From contig JAHQIY010000005.1 of NCBI GenBank assembly GCA_019054805.1, forward strand, positions 5,563,501-5,627,500: a stretch of DNA of 64,000 nucleotides, written 5' to 3'. Positions 23,996 through 35,399 of the stretch are shown here, in pieces (the first letter of the stretch is position 1; every line of letters begins with the position of its first letter). Below the pieces are notes generated by a model. That model was not told the DNA's origin. It made no database searches and saw only the letters and a program-made list of their open reading frames with translations. Origin of the DNA: Brachionus manjavacas. Its lineage: Eukaryota > Rotifera > Eurotatoria > Ploima > Brachionidae. Both the position numbers and the translations under genes were made by a program.

Positions 23996-24505
23996 ACATC
24001 GAAAAATTGAAAATTAAAAAAAAAATAAAGATATAATTTTAAAAATTAAAATAAAATACCTTTTTGTTGATAAAACTCCAAAAAAAAAATACTAAAAACA
24101 ATAAATGGAAATTTCAAGTTCAATTAGATTTTAGCTTTAGAAGACATTTGTTCTATTTGCCGATTTAAAATAAATATTAATCTAACATGCTTAGTAATAA
24201 TGCGTCACAAATTTTCACAAAAAAGACTAATGTACTTACACATCCATTTTGCATTAATTAGAAATATTTCAAAAATAAAATAGAAAATTCTATGTACACT
24301 ATTTTTGCATTCTAGGAGCTTTTATATAATTTAGCGTCACATGTCATTGTCAAGCTGTGAATTAAGCGAAACTTAAAAATAGTGTCTAATCAACACCCCA
24401 AAAAGATATTTTTGTTTTATAAAGGATTTCTTTGAATATAAATAGCTTTAATTCTTTAAAAATAAAAAATTAATTTGACTTCTTGTTTAAGCCAGTTTGA
24501 TTAAA

Positions 24506-25192
24506 ATGAGCTTTCAATTGCCCCCATTGCCATATGACTACCAAGTTTTGGAGCCATTTGTTGACAAAGAAACTATGAACTTGCATCATACCAAACATCA
24601 TCAAGCTTATGTAAACAACTTGAACGGCGCCACCAAAGATTCAGACATAGTAGCCATTTGCCAAAATATAAAAAACTATCCAGTTGCTGTTAGAAATAAC
24701 GGCGGTGGCCACTACAATCACAGCTTGTTCTGGAAATGGATGGCTCCTGTAGGTTCATCCAACGTAGCACCAACTGGAACTGTAATTTTTTTTAGACAAC
24801 AAAAAAATCAAAAATAATTCAAATTTTTTGCCAAGTTGAAAGAAAAAATTGAATCCACCTTCGGCTCAGTCGATGAAATGAAGAAGAAATTCACTGATGC
24901 TGCCTTGACCAGATTCGGCTCTGGCTGGGCATGGCTCGGAGTCAAAAAAGACGGATCTCTAGCCATCAGTTCAACTGCCAATCAAGACAATCCACTTATG
25001 GCTGGTGTTGCCGAAGTGGAGATGATCCCAATATTGGGCTTAGATGTTTGGGAGCATGCCTACTATCTAAAATACCAGAATAGACGAGGAGAGTACATTC
25101 AGCAGTGGTGGAATGTTGTCAACTGGGATGAAGTAGTCAAGTACTACGATAACTACGCCAGCAAAAATAATCCAGTTCCAATTAATCAATGA
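24506..25192 (+). CDS. Manganese superoxide dismutase, bacterial-type (2 exons)
   Basis: Converts superoxide to oxygen and hydrogen peroxide. Exons 24506-24781 and 24836-25192 are joined across a 54-bp GT-AG intron, phase 0, giving 210 aa. Start ATG at 24506 is chosen because [17 protein letters not shown] matches the N-terminus of bacterial SodA; the in-frame TTG at 24497 is not used. Metal ligands: H27 (LHHTKHH), H72 ([11 protein letters not shown]), D162 and H166 ([10 protein letters not shown]). Q142 in TANQDNPLM and the glycine triplet before H72 indicate the Mn form. No mitochondrial presequence is present, unlike typical animal SOD2. [15 protein letters not shown] and QNRRGEYI are wording usual in bacterial enzymes, suggesting horizontal transfer followed by intron gain; a cytosolic animal MnSOD is the alternative. 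An AATAAA-like signal lies near 25245. Confidence 0.93.
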
Positions 25193-25272
25193 ATCGCAGA
25201 TTCAAAGTCCAAATTATAGTTTTAACCGGTGTTTTTATTAGTGTAATAAAAATTATTAAAAAATTTTTTTTC

Positions 25273-26101
25273 TTAATTATAACATCCTGATTCTTTAGGA
25301 TTTTCATTTATTTCAAATATTTTCAGAATAATGGTGTAGTATTCGAATCTTTTTTTGGCTTTTTCCAAATTAGCCCCTCTGCATTCCAAAATTCCGTTGA
25401 TTCTATTTGTACTTGAGCCAAAATTACCCATTTTGACGCCCATATCAACAGATACCTTGGTTTTCCAAAACCAAAACGCACTCGACCAACTTATCTCCTC
25501 CTTATCTGCTACTTGGTCCGGATCTTGGACTAAACGATCATCATTGAACAAATCCAAACTAGCCTCTTTATAATTAAAATCCCAAGTCTTAAATAAAAAA
25601 TTAAAAAAAATATTATTTTTTTCATTTTAGTACTAATTGAATGTATCCACGTCCATAGTAGAATTTGTTCGGATTTCCTATTCCAGGTGTTACTGGATAA
25701 GAGCCAGCGCATCCATTTTTCTTGCATAGAATTTCTTTTTTAAACTTTAAACCCATTGATTCGTGAATTATTTGGGCCAAAAACATGCCTGCTTCTCTTT
25801 TTGTCTGAACTGAATTTGTTGTTTTAAGATAAAATGTGAAGTTGGTATATTGATACCATGTCGGCGCGCTAAAGTTGTTCATCAAGAGTGAATTTTTAAA
25901 TTCATCGAAAGATACCTCTTTGAAAAAATTGATTAATAAGAAGTTCATTTTAATTTCTAATTTACCCAACTCTGATTTGGGTTGAAGATTTTTTGAAATT
26001 AAAAAAGTATTGTTATTAATTAATTGGGGAAGATTTTTCGTCAATTGAAAAAAAAATTTATTAAGATTTAGTATTATCAAGATGGCAAGAATATTTTTCA
26101 T
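25273..26101 (-). CDS. GH19 chitinase-like protein (2 exons)
   Basis: Family 19 glycoside hydrolases cleave chitin beta-1,4 links with inversion. Exons 26101-25634 and 25587-25273, with a 46-bp GT-AG intron in phase 0, give 260 aa. A hydrophobic N-terminus (about 1-20) suggests secretion. Catalytic-domain landmarks: KREAGMFLAQIIHES (101-115), where E114 is the predicted general acid; KKEI with E123 as the predicted second acid; CKKNGCAGSYP; KFYYGRGYIQL joined by splicing to TWDFNY; SAFWFWKTK; and NFGSSTNRINGILEC (211-225). It lies tail-to-tail with the SOD gene, 80 bp between stops. Animals mostly use GH18 chitinases, so a GH19 gene is unusual. A lysozyme-like or non-catalytic role is possible. 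Confidence 0.85.
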
Positions 26102-26930
26102 TATTGTGTTAAAAAAAAGAGAAAAGGTGTAGGCTCAGTGTCTTAAATAAATTTTTTCTAGATCATCCATAATTAGATATTTAATAATAGTTATAGATAT
26201 TTATTTTAATTATCTCTTTTATTTTAGATCAATAATTAACCATTGTGGTTTGTATTTCAAGATTTCAGAATCTACCATATGATATTTTTGCAAGTATATT
26301 TTTGGAATTTGTTTTTTTATTTTTGACAATTTTGGAGCTTAAATTTAAAACTTATAGGGGTTCGGAAGATGTTAAAAAAAAATAAATAAATAAGAAAACA
26401 TATACAATTTCAATGTTAATCAACTGGCTAGTGCTCATCTCTAAAAAGACTGATTACCACTTCATTTATTATTTTTGGTTTCTATAGCTGCAAAAAAATT
26501 AGCTGAAAAAGAAAATATTTAGCTAATGAAAAGAAATACTTCTCTTTATTTTGTTGTCTTTACTTACTTAAATTTATTAGTGAGTTTCAAATAATTGGTA
26601 AAAATTGTCGTAGTATAAAATTAAATTGAAAAATTAATTGAATAAAAATAAGAATATGGTAACCCAAAGGAATCATCAAAGCCTGAGAGACCAAAAAACT
26701 CACTAATGGTAATCGTAATAGTTTTTTTAATACAAGCGAGAAAAAATTCTACAAAAGGTAATAAGAAGATGGAATCTAAGTTTAATTTTGATTTTAAAAA
26801 TATTAAGGTATAAAAAGAAACAGTAAGGTGATTTCTAGCCAGTATAGGAATAGGAACTTGCACAGCTCGATGATGAGGATGATAACTACTCTAGGTCAAT
26901 TGAGTCAGACTTAAATTGGTATTGGTTCGT
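26102..26930. other. AT-rich intergenic sequence
   Basis: Presumably contains the GH19 gene promoter near 26102-26300. No motif, repeat or coding stretch could be supported; the 26621-26863 minus ORF is hydrophobic by composition and unlike any family known to me. Confidence 0.5.
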
Positions 26931-27660
26931 TGAAGGGGTCAGATACTGATTTGACTGATGAATATTTTGCCATGGATCAAGAGCGAGAAAGTGATAACTC
27001 TTACTCAATGTTTTCATTGATTATCTCATTGAAATCGGAGCCCAATACTAAAATCTTAATGTATCAATTGTTGTCTATGCTGACGACATTATCTAAATGA
27101 GCCCAGTCGACTCACATCTCCAATACCTCCTAAATATTTGCAGTGACTACAGTAGTAAATGAAGTATTAAGTTCAACTTAAATAAATCATGCATAATCAG
27201 CTATGGTCCTTCTCTCTTCGAATCCACTTTTTATCTCAATAATTCAATTTTAAAGAAATCTGATCAGGTTGATTACCTTGGTATACCCTTCATCTACAAA
27301 ACTTACAACTTATCCCAATTTACCTATGGTCTTGAAAACCTAACTCTCGACTGTGGGACTCTAGTCTCTCTTAATCTCTCATAAATTAGACAAATGTTTA
27401 ACCTTCGACCAACATGTCACATTTCCAGAATTCTTAAAGTATTTAAGATATTTAACTTTGAATAAGTTTATCTCTTCTCAAAGCTTTTTTTCATAATCTC
27501 AACTAGATTTAACCACCATTCATCTCCTATCTTTCTTTCGATGTGCGAGGAAAAAACTAAAAGAATTCATTTTCAACTGATTTTGCTCTTCTCCCTCAAA
27601 TTTTTAAGTTTAAACTTGTCAACAATCATTTGGGCATCTATTTTAAATGGGCTAAATTAC
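26930..27660 (+). pseudogene. Degraded LINE reverse transcriptase (YADD type)
   Basis: Plus-strand translation with stops reads VFIDYLIEIGAQY, then NVSIVVYADDII with the catalytic YADD at about 27075-27095, then SPVDSHLQYLLNICSDYSS, IKFNLNKSCIISYGPS and VDYLGIPFIYKTY. That is the order of RT motifs C to E of a LINE. Multiple in-frame stops show it is dead. It uses YADD, not the FADD of the other RT relics here, so it belongs to a different family. Confidence 0.75.
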
Positions 27661-28541
27661 GTAATTTTACAATTTTAAATTATTTTTAGTAATCTTACGT
27701 GAATATTAGTCGGTAAGGATACGTAGTTTAACGAAAAATCACGTAACTTACTTTAAAATACGTATTCTTAAACGCTTACGGCCAAAAAAATGAGGCTTTC
27801 GGTAAGAAAAATGTAAAATTGGCTTCTTTTTTTACAAAATATTTAATTAATTTTATTAAATAAAAATTTTTTTTTAAATTTTCAACATTCCTTAGTGTTT
27901 CTTACTTAATTATACGGAAAATTACACAATTTTTGGTAAAATTTGATAAAACTTTTTAATGAAATAAAAATCATCCAAATATTTAAAAATAAAAAAAATT
28001 TGAAATTTAAACAATCTCTAAAAGACTTTAAATCAAAAATTTTAAATCCAGTCCCCTGTTCAATATGCTAGGGTACTGAAAACTGTTCCAAGAGTCTAAC
28101 TCAATATAGCTAAAAACCCCAATTTAAAGTAATTTTCCAATTTTTTTTATTTTGTCTTCTTTTTTTTTTAATCTTTTTCTTTTTTGATTACATAAATTTA
28201 TTTATTAATTAAAAAAAATAAAAACTTTGAACACTTAATTAAAATGTTTAAAACATTTATAAAATTTTTGATCACAAAAAAAAAATTTATTTTATTTTAA
28301 TCTAATTATGTTCTTTATGTTCACAATTTTTGTCAAAAAAACTTTGATACCTTTCTATCTTGAGCACATATTAAAATGAAGATTACAGGTACAAAGAGTT
28401 AGTTGATAGAATTTTTAAATGTAGTAAAATAAAAAGGTTGAAAGACAAAAAAAAATATATTATATTTTTTTTATATATTTTTTTTAATAATAATTTGCAT
28501 TTTAATTTTTATTTTCAGTTTATTTTACATTATTTCTTATT
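27661..28541. other. AT-rich intergenic sequence
   Basis: Only homopolymer-rich sequence and short low-complexity ORFs; nothing supportable. Confidence 0.5.
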
Positions 28542-28580
28542 GAAGGAGCTTAAGCCCGGTATAGTAAAAAATAAACAATA
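28542..28580 (+). repeat. LINE 3'-tail motif, solo copy
   Basis: Contains TGAAGGAGCTTAAGCCCGGT followed by ATAGTAAAAAATAAACAATA, a diverged copy of the tail at 1191, 38301 and 45651. Upstream sequence is T-rich and not recognisably coding. Confidence 0.55.
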
Positions 28581-28891
28581 ATTTTCTTTTAGAAATCGTA
28601 CGTGTTTTTGTTCTCTACATATTTTTCCTACAAGTTATCGATACTTTTTTTTTTTAATTCTACGTTTGGGGTGTTACGCTTCTATTTTTAAATTAAGAAA
28701 TAAATTAAAAAAATTCATGACAGTTGACCACACATACTAAAACTTAAAAATATCCTGCAAATGTTCTGCTGACTTATCATTTAATTAGAAAATATTTTTT
28801 CTGATTACTATCAATTGCAATTTGGCGCTTTGAAACAATTTAAATTTTTAACAAGAAAAAAATGTTAATATTTGATTAGCTTTAGCATACC

Positions 28892-29902
28892 ATGACTAGG
28901 TCTTCAAAATCGTTGAGCAGTAAAAAAGACAAATGCAAAATATGTAATCTGATAGCCAAATCTTCCAAGAAATCAATCCTTAAACTGGACAGATTACAGA
29001 ATCAAATATCTGAAAACTGTAACAATAACAACAATAGTATCAGTCAATGCAAGCGTCACAACGCTGGCTTCAACATCGACTACGTTTCTCTAACATCGCT
29101 GAACAAGATTCAAAGCAGCAAGTGCAAACCAATCAAGAATTACAGTTGCATCGATTCCATCGATCTGGACAGAATTATCAGCTTTAAAAAAGCATCTAAC
29201 ATCTATTGTTTAAAAATAGTGTCCATAATTCTTATTCATTATATTTTTTTGATATCATACGTCATTTTTCTGATGAAAAATTCTCAAAATTATTCACTAT
29301 TCATAAACATGAAAGAATGGCACATCTACTTGAGCTATATTGGTGTTCTCATATTGATTTTGTCCATTCCCAACCTAAGATCGACACCTCCAATCAATTA
29401 TCTCATGTTCATTTTGTACACTGCCATACTCGGAAATTTATATTGGCACTTGAGTTACGAATATCAGATAACTTATATTTTATTCAATTTGACCATCACA
29501 ATAGCTGGACAAATTGTGCTTATTTTTTTTTGTATGCAAGTAAAGTTTACTCTTTGCTCGCGGCCAGTAATTCCCTATCTGTATTTATACTTTATTCTGA
29601 TAGCCTTTATTCTTATTTTATTTGTGGGGTATGGGTACATGCGGGTCTTTTTCATTCAAATTTTCATTTATTTAAATTTGAATCCGGAGGTAAATTTAAA
29701 TGGCTCGTTTACCAGCCTCATTTTAGCATTTATATTTCTTTTCTATGAAATTTTCGATTTACAATTAATTATTGCTAACAAATTTTCGGATACTGATTCA
29801 TGCGAACAGTCAAAATTTACATATGCATTTGATCTAATTACGGTAGACTTGGTCAAAATTTTATTGTATCTAAATCAACAAATTTTAAAAATTGCTCAAT
29901 AA
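28892..29902 (+). CDS. TMBIM/Lifeguard (Bax inhibitor-1) family-like membrane protein
   Basis: A 336-aa single-exon protein. An unusual N-terminal cytosolic part (1-104) is rich in Ser, Lys and Cys and has a short Asn run (44-48). Then come about seven hydrophobic segments (roughly 105-128, 144-161, 168-185, 191-213, 226-247, 249-263, 273-296). The end resembles the TMBIM signature: IFLFYEIFDLQLIIANKFSD (281-300) and FDLITVDLVKILLYL (313-327), like the family's 'YDTQLIxGGK' and 'LYLDIINLFLYIL'. Members form Ca2+-leak channels or regulators of cell death in ER/Golgi membranes. The match is by pattern only and the protein is divergent. The ATG at 28892 is preceded by TTTAGCATACC. The frame at 29206-29748 is a shadow. 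Confidence 0.6.
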   Translation: MTRSSKSLSSKKDKCKICNLIAKSSKKSILKLDRLQNQISENCNNNNNSISQCKRHNAGFNIDYVSLTSLNKIQSSKCKPIKNYSCIDSIDLDRIISFKKASNIYCLKIVSIILIHYIFLISYVIFLMKNSQNYSLFINMKEWHIYLSYIGVLILILSIPNLRSTPPINYLMFILYTAILGNLYWHLSYEYQITYILFNLTITIAGQIVLIFFCMQVKFTLCSRPVIPYLYLYFILIAFILILFVGYGYMRVFFIQIFIYLNLNPEVNLNGSFTSLILAFIFLFYEIFDLQLIIANKFSDTDSCEQSKFTYAFDLITVDLVKILLYLNQQILKIAQ

Positions 29903-32175
29903 ACATTGTTAAAATTTAAATCATTCTTTTTTTTATTTATTCAAAATTAAAATAATTGAAAAGTTAATCTTAATTAAATTCCAAAATAATATTTGTAGTC
30001 AATGATGGTATTTTTGAAATCATTATTTATTTTTAGATAAAAGAACATATTTCAAGAACACATTTAAACTTTTACTTTGTCTGACCTAAGAAACTTACAG
30101 CAATTTAAGTTCTTAAAGCGTATCCCCTTAAAAACGCGTCAGAATTTAAAATAAAAAAAAACTTAATTTCTTAATGGCACCCTAGAATCAACATTAAAAT
30201 ATCCAAGTCAAAATTCAATAATCTTATAGTGGAATCTTTAGGGCCTGGATTGGCTAAATCATGATTAATAGTTAATTTTGTTAAACCTACCTCAAAATCG
30301 TATTTCTTGACCCCAGAAACCTTTCACTGAAGAACATTTTTAAAAAAGAAATATTCAGGGTGTTTTGAAAAATCCGGTCTAAATCTGTTTTATCGGTTTT
30401 TATAGGGTTTTCACAAGTCCAGACCTTTAGAAAAAAAAATTGCCAAGAAGAACTTTTTGTCCTCTATCAGAATCAAAAGGGTGTTGCAGGGTGTTTTAAA
30501 GTGTTTTGTACAAATTATTTTTAAACTTGAAAATTTAATATAATGACAATATTTTTTTAATAAAAAAATTGATGTTTATTAAAATTGAGGTTGTTAAAAA
30601 CAAATATATAAAAAAAAAAGGTATTTTATAATAATTAATGCAGTTTACACAGGGTGCTTTTTTTCGATTTTTTGACGGGTGCTATTTTTAAAGAATACCA
30701 ACTCTATGCTTAATCATTATAGCTTTAAAAAATGTCTGGTACTGATTCTTTAGCGCCAGAGTTTCACTCGAATAATAACCAAGACGACTCAATTAATGAC
30801 GTGGACGTTAGATGTTATTGTACTATTTAAAAAGCGTGTTAAGGGTATTGTGTATGAGTTTGCTTAAGAGACTACCGAACAAAATTTCATATCTGACTTT
30901 AATGCAGAAAACAACGCAATCGGATTGATCAAGTATAGAGACCAATGTTGATGATATTGTTCTAGATGTTGAAAAAAGCAACCACGAACAAGCAACGATA
31001 CCAAATAAATCCGATGAACCGATGGTAGCATAAGAGCCGCCGAAAAAAAAATCTGGTAGACCATGAAAAAAAAAATAAAATTGTTTAATTTTTTAATTCT
31101 TAATAAAATTTTCTTTTTGTCATTGAAAAATAATTTTTTTGTCTAAATTTAATAAAATTTGTCAGTCGAAAAATATTTTTTTTTGTAAGTAAAAAAAAAT
31201 TAAAGCCTTTATTTATTTCATTTAAAGCCAATTCTAGCGATGTAGTAAAATCATAAAATGTAAAAGAAAAAGAAAATTTATATTACAAATTAGTAACTAT
31301 TTTCTATTAAATTATTTTGATAATTTAAATTCGAATAAAGGAAATATTAATCAATTGTACATTAAAGAGATTTAATTTTTGCTAAATATGTTGTATAAAA
31401 GATTTTAATCTATTAATTATTCATTTAAACTTACAAAAAATTTGTTACCGTTTTTTTTTTTTTAATTTGTGTTTTGATTAAATTTAATAATAAACTTTTA
31501 TTAAAAATTAACCTGATAATAGTATCAGGTTATTGCTTATTAACAAATTCTGTTTTGTTTTTTCAAGCTCTTCAGTACAAGTAAATGTGGACAAATCGTA
31601 TAATTTTATTAATAGAATAACTTTAAAAAGAATTTTTAAAATTAGAAAAGTATTAAACTAGCGACGGGAATAGAGAAAAAATTGTCCAAATGTCAGACAT
31701 GCTGGATAAAAGGGGGACAAATAAAAAGGGTCAGGTTGTAGTTGTATAAAAATTGTGTGACTTTAAAAAAGTCAATTTCTAAAAATTTCAATTTAAAAAA
31801 TTTTAAAATCTAAAAAAGAACTCTTGTGAAAATTTTTATTCAATTTTAGATATAAAATAAAATAATTATTCAATTGAAACTCAATAATCTTTATCCTATA
31901 CCATTCTCAAAATATTCATAGGTCAAAATATCACAAACCTCTCAAAGGCCTTTAGAAACTTGTTAAATACATGACCAAAGTACTCGAATGAAATTCATCA
32001 AAATTTTAGTTCGAATTTGCTATAATTAAAATTGATTTAAAAAAGGTGTATAAAAATGAATAGAAATTCATATGATGTTTTTTGCTTTATTTTTTTATTG
32101 TTAATTCATTTGATTCAACTAATTAGTTTGAATTTTTTTATTGAAAAATTTAAAAAATAAATTATTAGGTGATAA
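29903..32175. other. Intergenic region with a decayed coding relic
   Basis: Apart from the relic at 30700-31065 this 2.2-kb stretch shows only AT-rich sequence. GGGTGTTTT and GGGTGC words recur at 30350-30690, possibly transposon ends. Confidence 0.5.
30732..31065 (+). pseudogene. Decayed transposon-like coding relic
   Basis: Starts with a short ORF MSGTDSLAPEFHSNNNQDDS (30732 onward) and continues, across stops and frame changes, through KKRVKGIVYEFA, ENNAIGLIKYRDQC and a segment ending PPKKKSGRP. The acidic lead, a YEF block and a basic AT-hook-like end recall N-terminal parts of MULE/FLYWCH-type proteins. Identification is weak. Confidence 0.3.
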
Positions 32176-34228
32176 TTAATTTTGTTTTTCTTCATTTTTT
32201 TCGGTTTGATTTTCAGTGTTCGAGTCGTTTTGATCCATTTTCTTCTTTCGTTTGGCCTTTTCTTCTTCAACAATTTTGAAAAAATCTTTCTCTGCCTTTT
32301 CAATCGGATCCACCTCTTTCAGACTTGCTTCCTCAGCATTTTCATCTTTTTTATCTTTCTGTTTTGTAATTTTTATTAAATTAAATTAAACTTAATCAAA
32401 AGGATCCTTTTAAAAAATTACATCAGCACCATCATGGATACCTCCTGCTTTTTCTTTTTCTTTCAATTTAAGCTCTCTAATTCTTCCCTCTAGAATCTTC
32501 TCTCGCCTTGTCTCTCTTTCAAACATCTTAATAAATTTTTTCAAGATATTTCCAATTATTCAGTAAAATCAAATAATTACCGTTGAGACTAAATTTTTTT
32601 CATTCCTCTGCATTGTGCACAAATTATCAGATAACTCCAACAAAGTGATGGTTCCGGACTGAGACCCGGTGGCTATTAATCTTCCATGATCTTGAGCTCT
32701 AAGGCAGTACAATGGCTCATCACAAACTTGAATATTCAAAGTTGGATCGTTTTGTTTGAACAAGAAATCCCACACGTCCAAAGTACCATCCATTTTTGTG
32801 GTAAAGAAAACACCCGGTCTAACCGGAGACCATTGAGCATCTGACAAATAGGACATATGAAACCTTAAAATTTTATTTAAAATAAAATTTAATTTCTAAA
32901 TATTCTATTTACTTTGTCCACATGATGCAGTCTTCTTTGATTTCTTCCGACCAAATGCGAGCAGTCCAATCTCCGACAGTCAAAAAATTTTTCGGAAAGA
33001 ATGGATTTCGCTGCAAAGCATAAACTGGTCCGTAATGTCCCGGGTAAATGTGAGCAATTTTTTCAGCATCCGATTTACCTCTTCTATTACAATTAATAAT
33101 GTAGCCTTGTTCTGTTCCGACCATAAATTTGGTCGGCTTTAAATTAAATATTTAATAAAAAAACCACAAGAATTTTTTTTTCAAATATACCATTGTTGAC
33201 TCATATTCAAGTGACATCGCACCATAGGCATTTTTAATATCTCCTTTTTTCTCTCTGTCCAAAATTAAAGTTTCGATAGGGTCCTGTAGCTTACGATAGT
33301 CCCACCAGAGAACTTGACCGTCTGTGCTTGACGAAAAAAACTCCGACCCAGTCTTAGATTGTACCCACATAGTTTTGTAAGCCGGATCCCGGTGACTTTT
33401 TTCTATCAACGATATTTCGACAGGTTGACTTCCTTTACGAGTATCAAATATACAAACTTGTCCATTATAGCATCCACCGACTAAAACATGAGTATCTTTG
33501 GGATTGAATTCAATGCAAACCAAGGGCGAAATCGGTTTAAGGGTAAGCTCTGGTTTGTTTGGATTCTCTGAAAAAAATTAATTTGAAAATAATTTTTTTT
33601 TGGATTTTTTTTATGACTAACCAACATCCCAAATGTAAGAGTCAACACAAGCATCGGATCTTGCCTTTTTGAATTCTAGATTACAGTATGAAGCAGCTAT
33701 CTTTTTAGGGCCGTCAATGTACCATGAAATGTGGTTGGCAGTGCGCTGAACAGGGTTTGGATCGCGGAAAACATTTATGGTCTTGGCTGTGGGCAAATCT
33801 TCGACTTCTTCATTGGTCATGTCATCAAAATAAGTCTCGTAGATATCAATTGCGTTGTTTTGTTTAATGACATGTTCCATTACGTTGCCAAGCTGAACTA
33901 CGGTGTTCATGTACAATTCATCTTTTTCGACTTTTTTGCGGTAACGAATGGTTTGTTCTGGCTCAAGTGGATTGACGTCTTTGGGCCAGCCGCCCTCCAC
34001 ATGGTTTATGCTTCTGTTCTCTGTTTCGAAGCGAATTGTGTTCACCTCATGCTCAGAATACTCTTTGGATACTTGAACGCCAACATCAATGGGATTTTTG
34101 GCAATGAAGTTTTCACTTTCGGACTCTTCGGGCATAATATTTATATGCAATTCGGCCGATCTGTCCGTGAAGTTACATTGCCGGCCAAACTCGGACCTTT
34201 TTTTTGTATAAACATAAACTATCTCCAT
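32176..34228 (-). CDS. DNAI2: Axonemal outer-arm dynein intermediate chain 2 (6 exons)
   Basis: A WD-repeat intermediate chain that helps anchor outer dynein arms to axonemal doublets in motile cilia. Exons: 34228-33622, 33567-33191, 33136-32913, 32863-32581, 32526-32422, 32358-32176; five GT-AG introns of 49-63 bp, all in phase; 592 aa, close to vertebrate DNAI2. The N-terminus [20 protein letters not shown] and [20 protein letters not shown] are near-identical to family wording. WD-repeat blocks include [69 protein letters not shown] and [12 protein letters not shown]. The tail [20 protein letters not shown] leads to a charged Lys/Glu-rich end. It implies the organism has motile cilia. Confidence 0.97.
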
Positions 34229-35282
34229 AATATTATAGAACTCTTAGTCCAATTCTATAAATGTTAAAATTATTTTATTCAGTATTTGTCGAATCTAAAG
34301 GGATACAAAAAGGAAAAATAAAATTATGATGTTTTTTATTCAAACTGTATCCATAGAGATCACCAAGTAAAACCCTTCATCAAAAACAAAATTTCAAATT
34401 TTTGTTTGGAGCATATTAGATTAACTTTTATTTAAATCGAGTTTAATTTTGAAAAAAAAAATTTTTTAGCCAAATCAAATAAATGAATAAAGTTTTAATT
34501 TTTTTCGGTCCTGTTACTTCTTTTTATAAACTCAAAAGTGATGATTAATGGATTTGTATTTGAATACTATAAATAAAGAATCTAATCAGCTTTCAGATGA
34601 GAAGTATAATTACTTTGACGTACTCACAAGTGAAATAAATTTATCTTTTATTTATCCTTACTTGGGTCACCCAATTGTTGGCGTGAAACTTCTAAAAATA
34701 ATTTTCTTTAAGAAATGATTTCATCTGACCCAGAGAATTTATAAAAAAGGAAACCAATTTGATTTTTAACTTGGAAAAAAATTTTCACTGGGAAGTGTTA
34801 ATTTTTTTAATTTTCGGATTATTATTTTCTTCAAAAATCTCAAAAGAAATATGATTTAAAATTTCTCTCCATCTTCATTGAATTTTTTATTAAAAGAATT
34901 AAAAGAATTTTTAATCAATTTCAAAAAGAATTTTTCGGATTTATAAAATTTTGAAAGGTTATTATTTACCTGCACTGCTAAATCATTTATCTCATTTAAT
35001 TTTTGTCTAAACTAATTAAAGTGTCCGATTTGAGCTTTACATTTTTAAGGCTTTTTTTTTGCTCAAAATATTTTGTACATATGTTATCGTTTTTTTTTTT
35101 GATAATAGGTAAATATCGATAATTAAGTTACTACACGTAAATAAAATTATCAATTTTTCCCGTTTTTTTTATTTTCCTCCTAATTTACTGAAATTAAAAA
35201 GATAAAAATAGTATTAATCTGAAATAAGTGAAAAAAAGCGTAAATATTGATAAAAAGTTTATTGTTTGGAGCAAATTGTATT
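34229..35282. other. AT-rich intergenic sequence
   Basis: Upstream flank of DNAI2, expected to hold its promoter. No motif or coding stretch could be supported. Confidence 0.5.
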
Positions 35283-35399
35283 TCAGCCGTGACATCTGGA
35301 ATCACACAAGAGGTTCGATTTTTTACAACCGCATCGATTTGTAATAGATTGAGATGTACAATTACATCTTTCCATTCCTTGACCACCACCAATTGACAT
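35283..35399 (-). pseudogene. Short Cys-rich (CxC-like) coding fragment
   Basis: A 38-codon minus-strand frame starts at ATG 35399 and ends at TGA 35283. It reads MERCNCTSQSITNRCGCKKS then NLLCDSRCHG. The spacing C-x-C-x8-C-x-C-K-K-x5-C-x3-C-H looks like the Cys-rich C-terminal motif found on many transposon-encoded proteins. A stop lies just upstream in frame, so it is either a last exon or a relic. The 70-codon frame at 35180-35392 is a shadow. Confidence 0.45.

Noticed and set aside
29206..29748. 180-codon frame inside the TMBIM-like gene
   Set aside because: Second-frame shadow of the 336-aa ORF, with aromatic-rich composition expected from a shifted membrane-protein frame.
33731..34267. 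178-codon plus-strand frame opposite DNAI2 exon 1
   Set aside because: Antisense image of a near-identical DNAI2 N-terminus.
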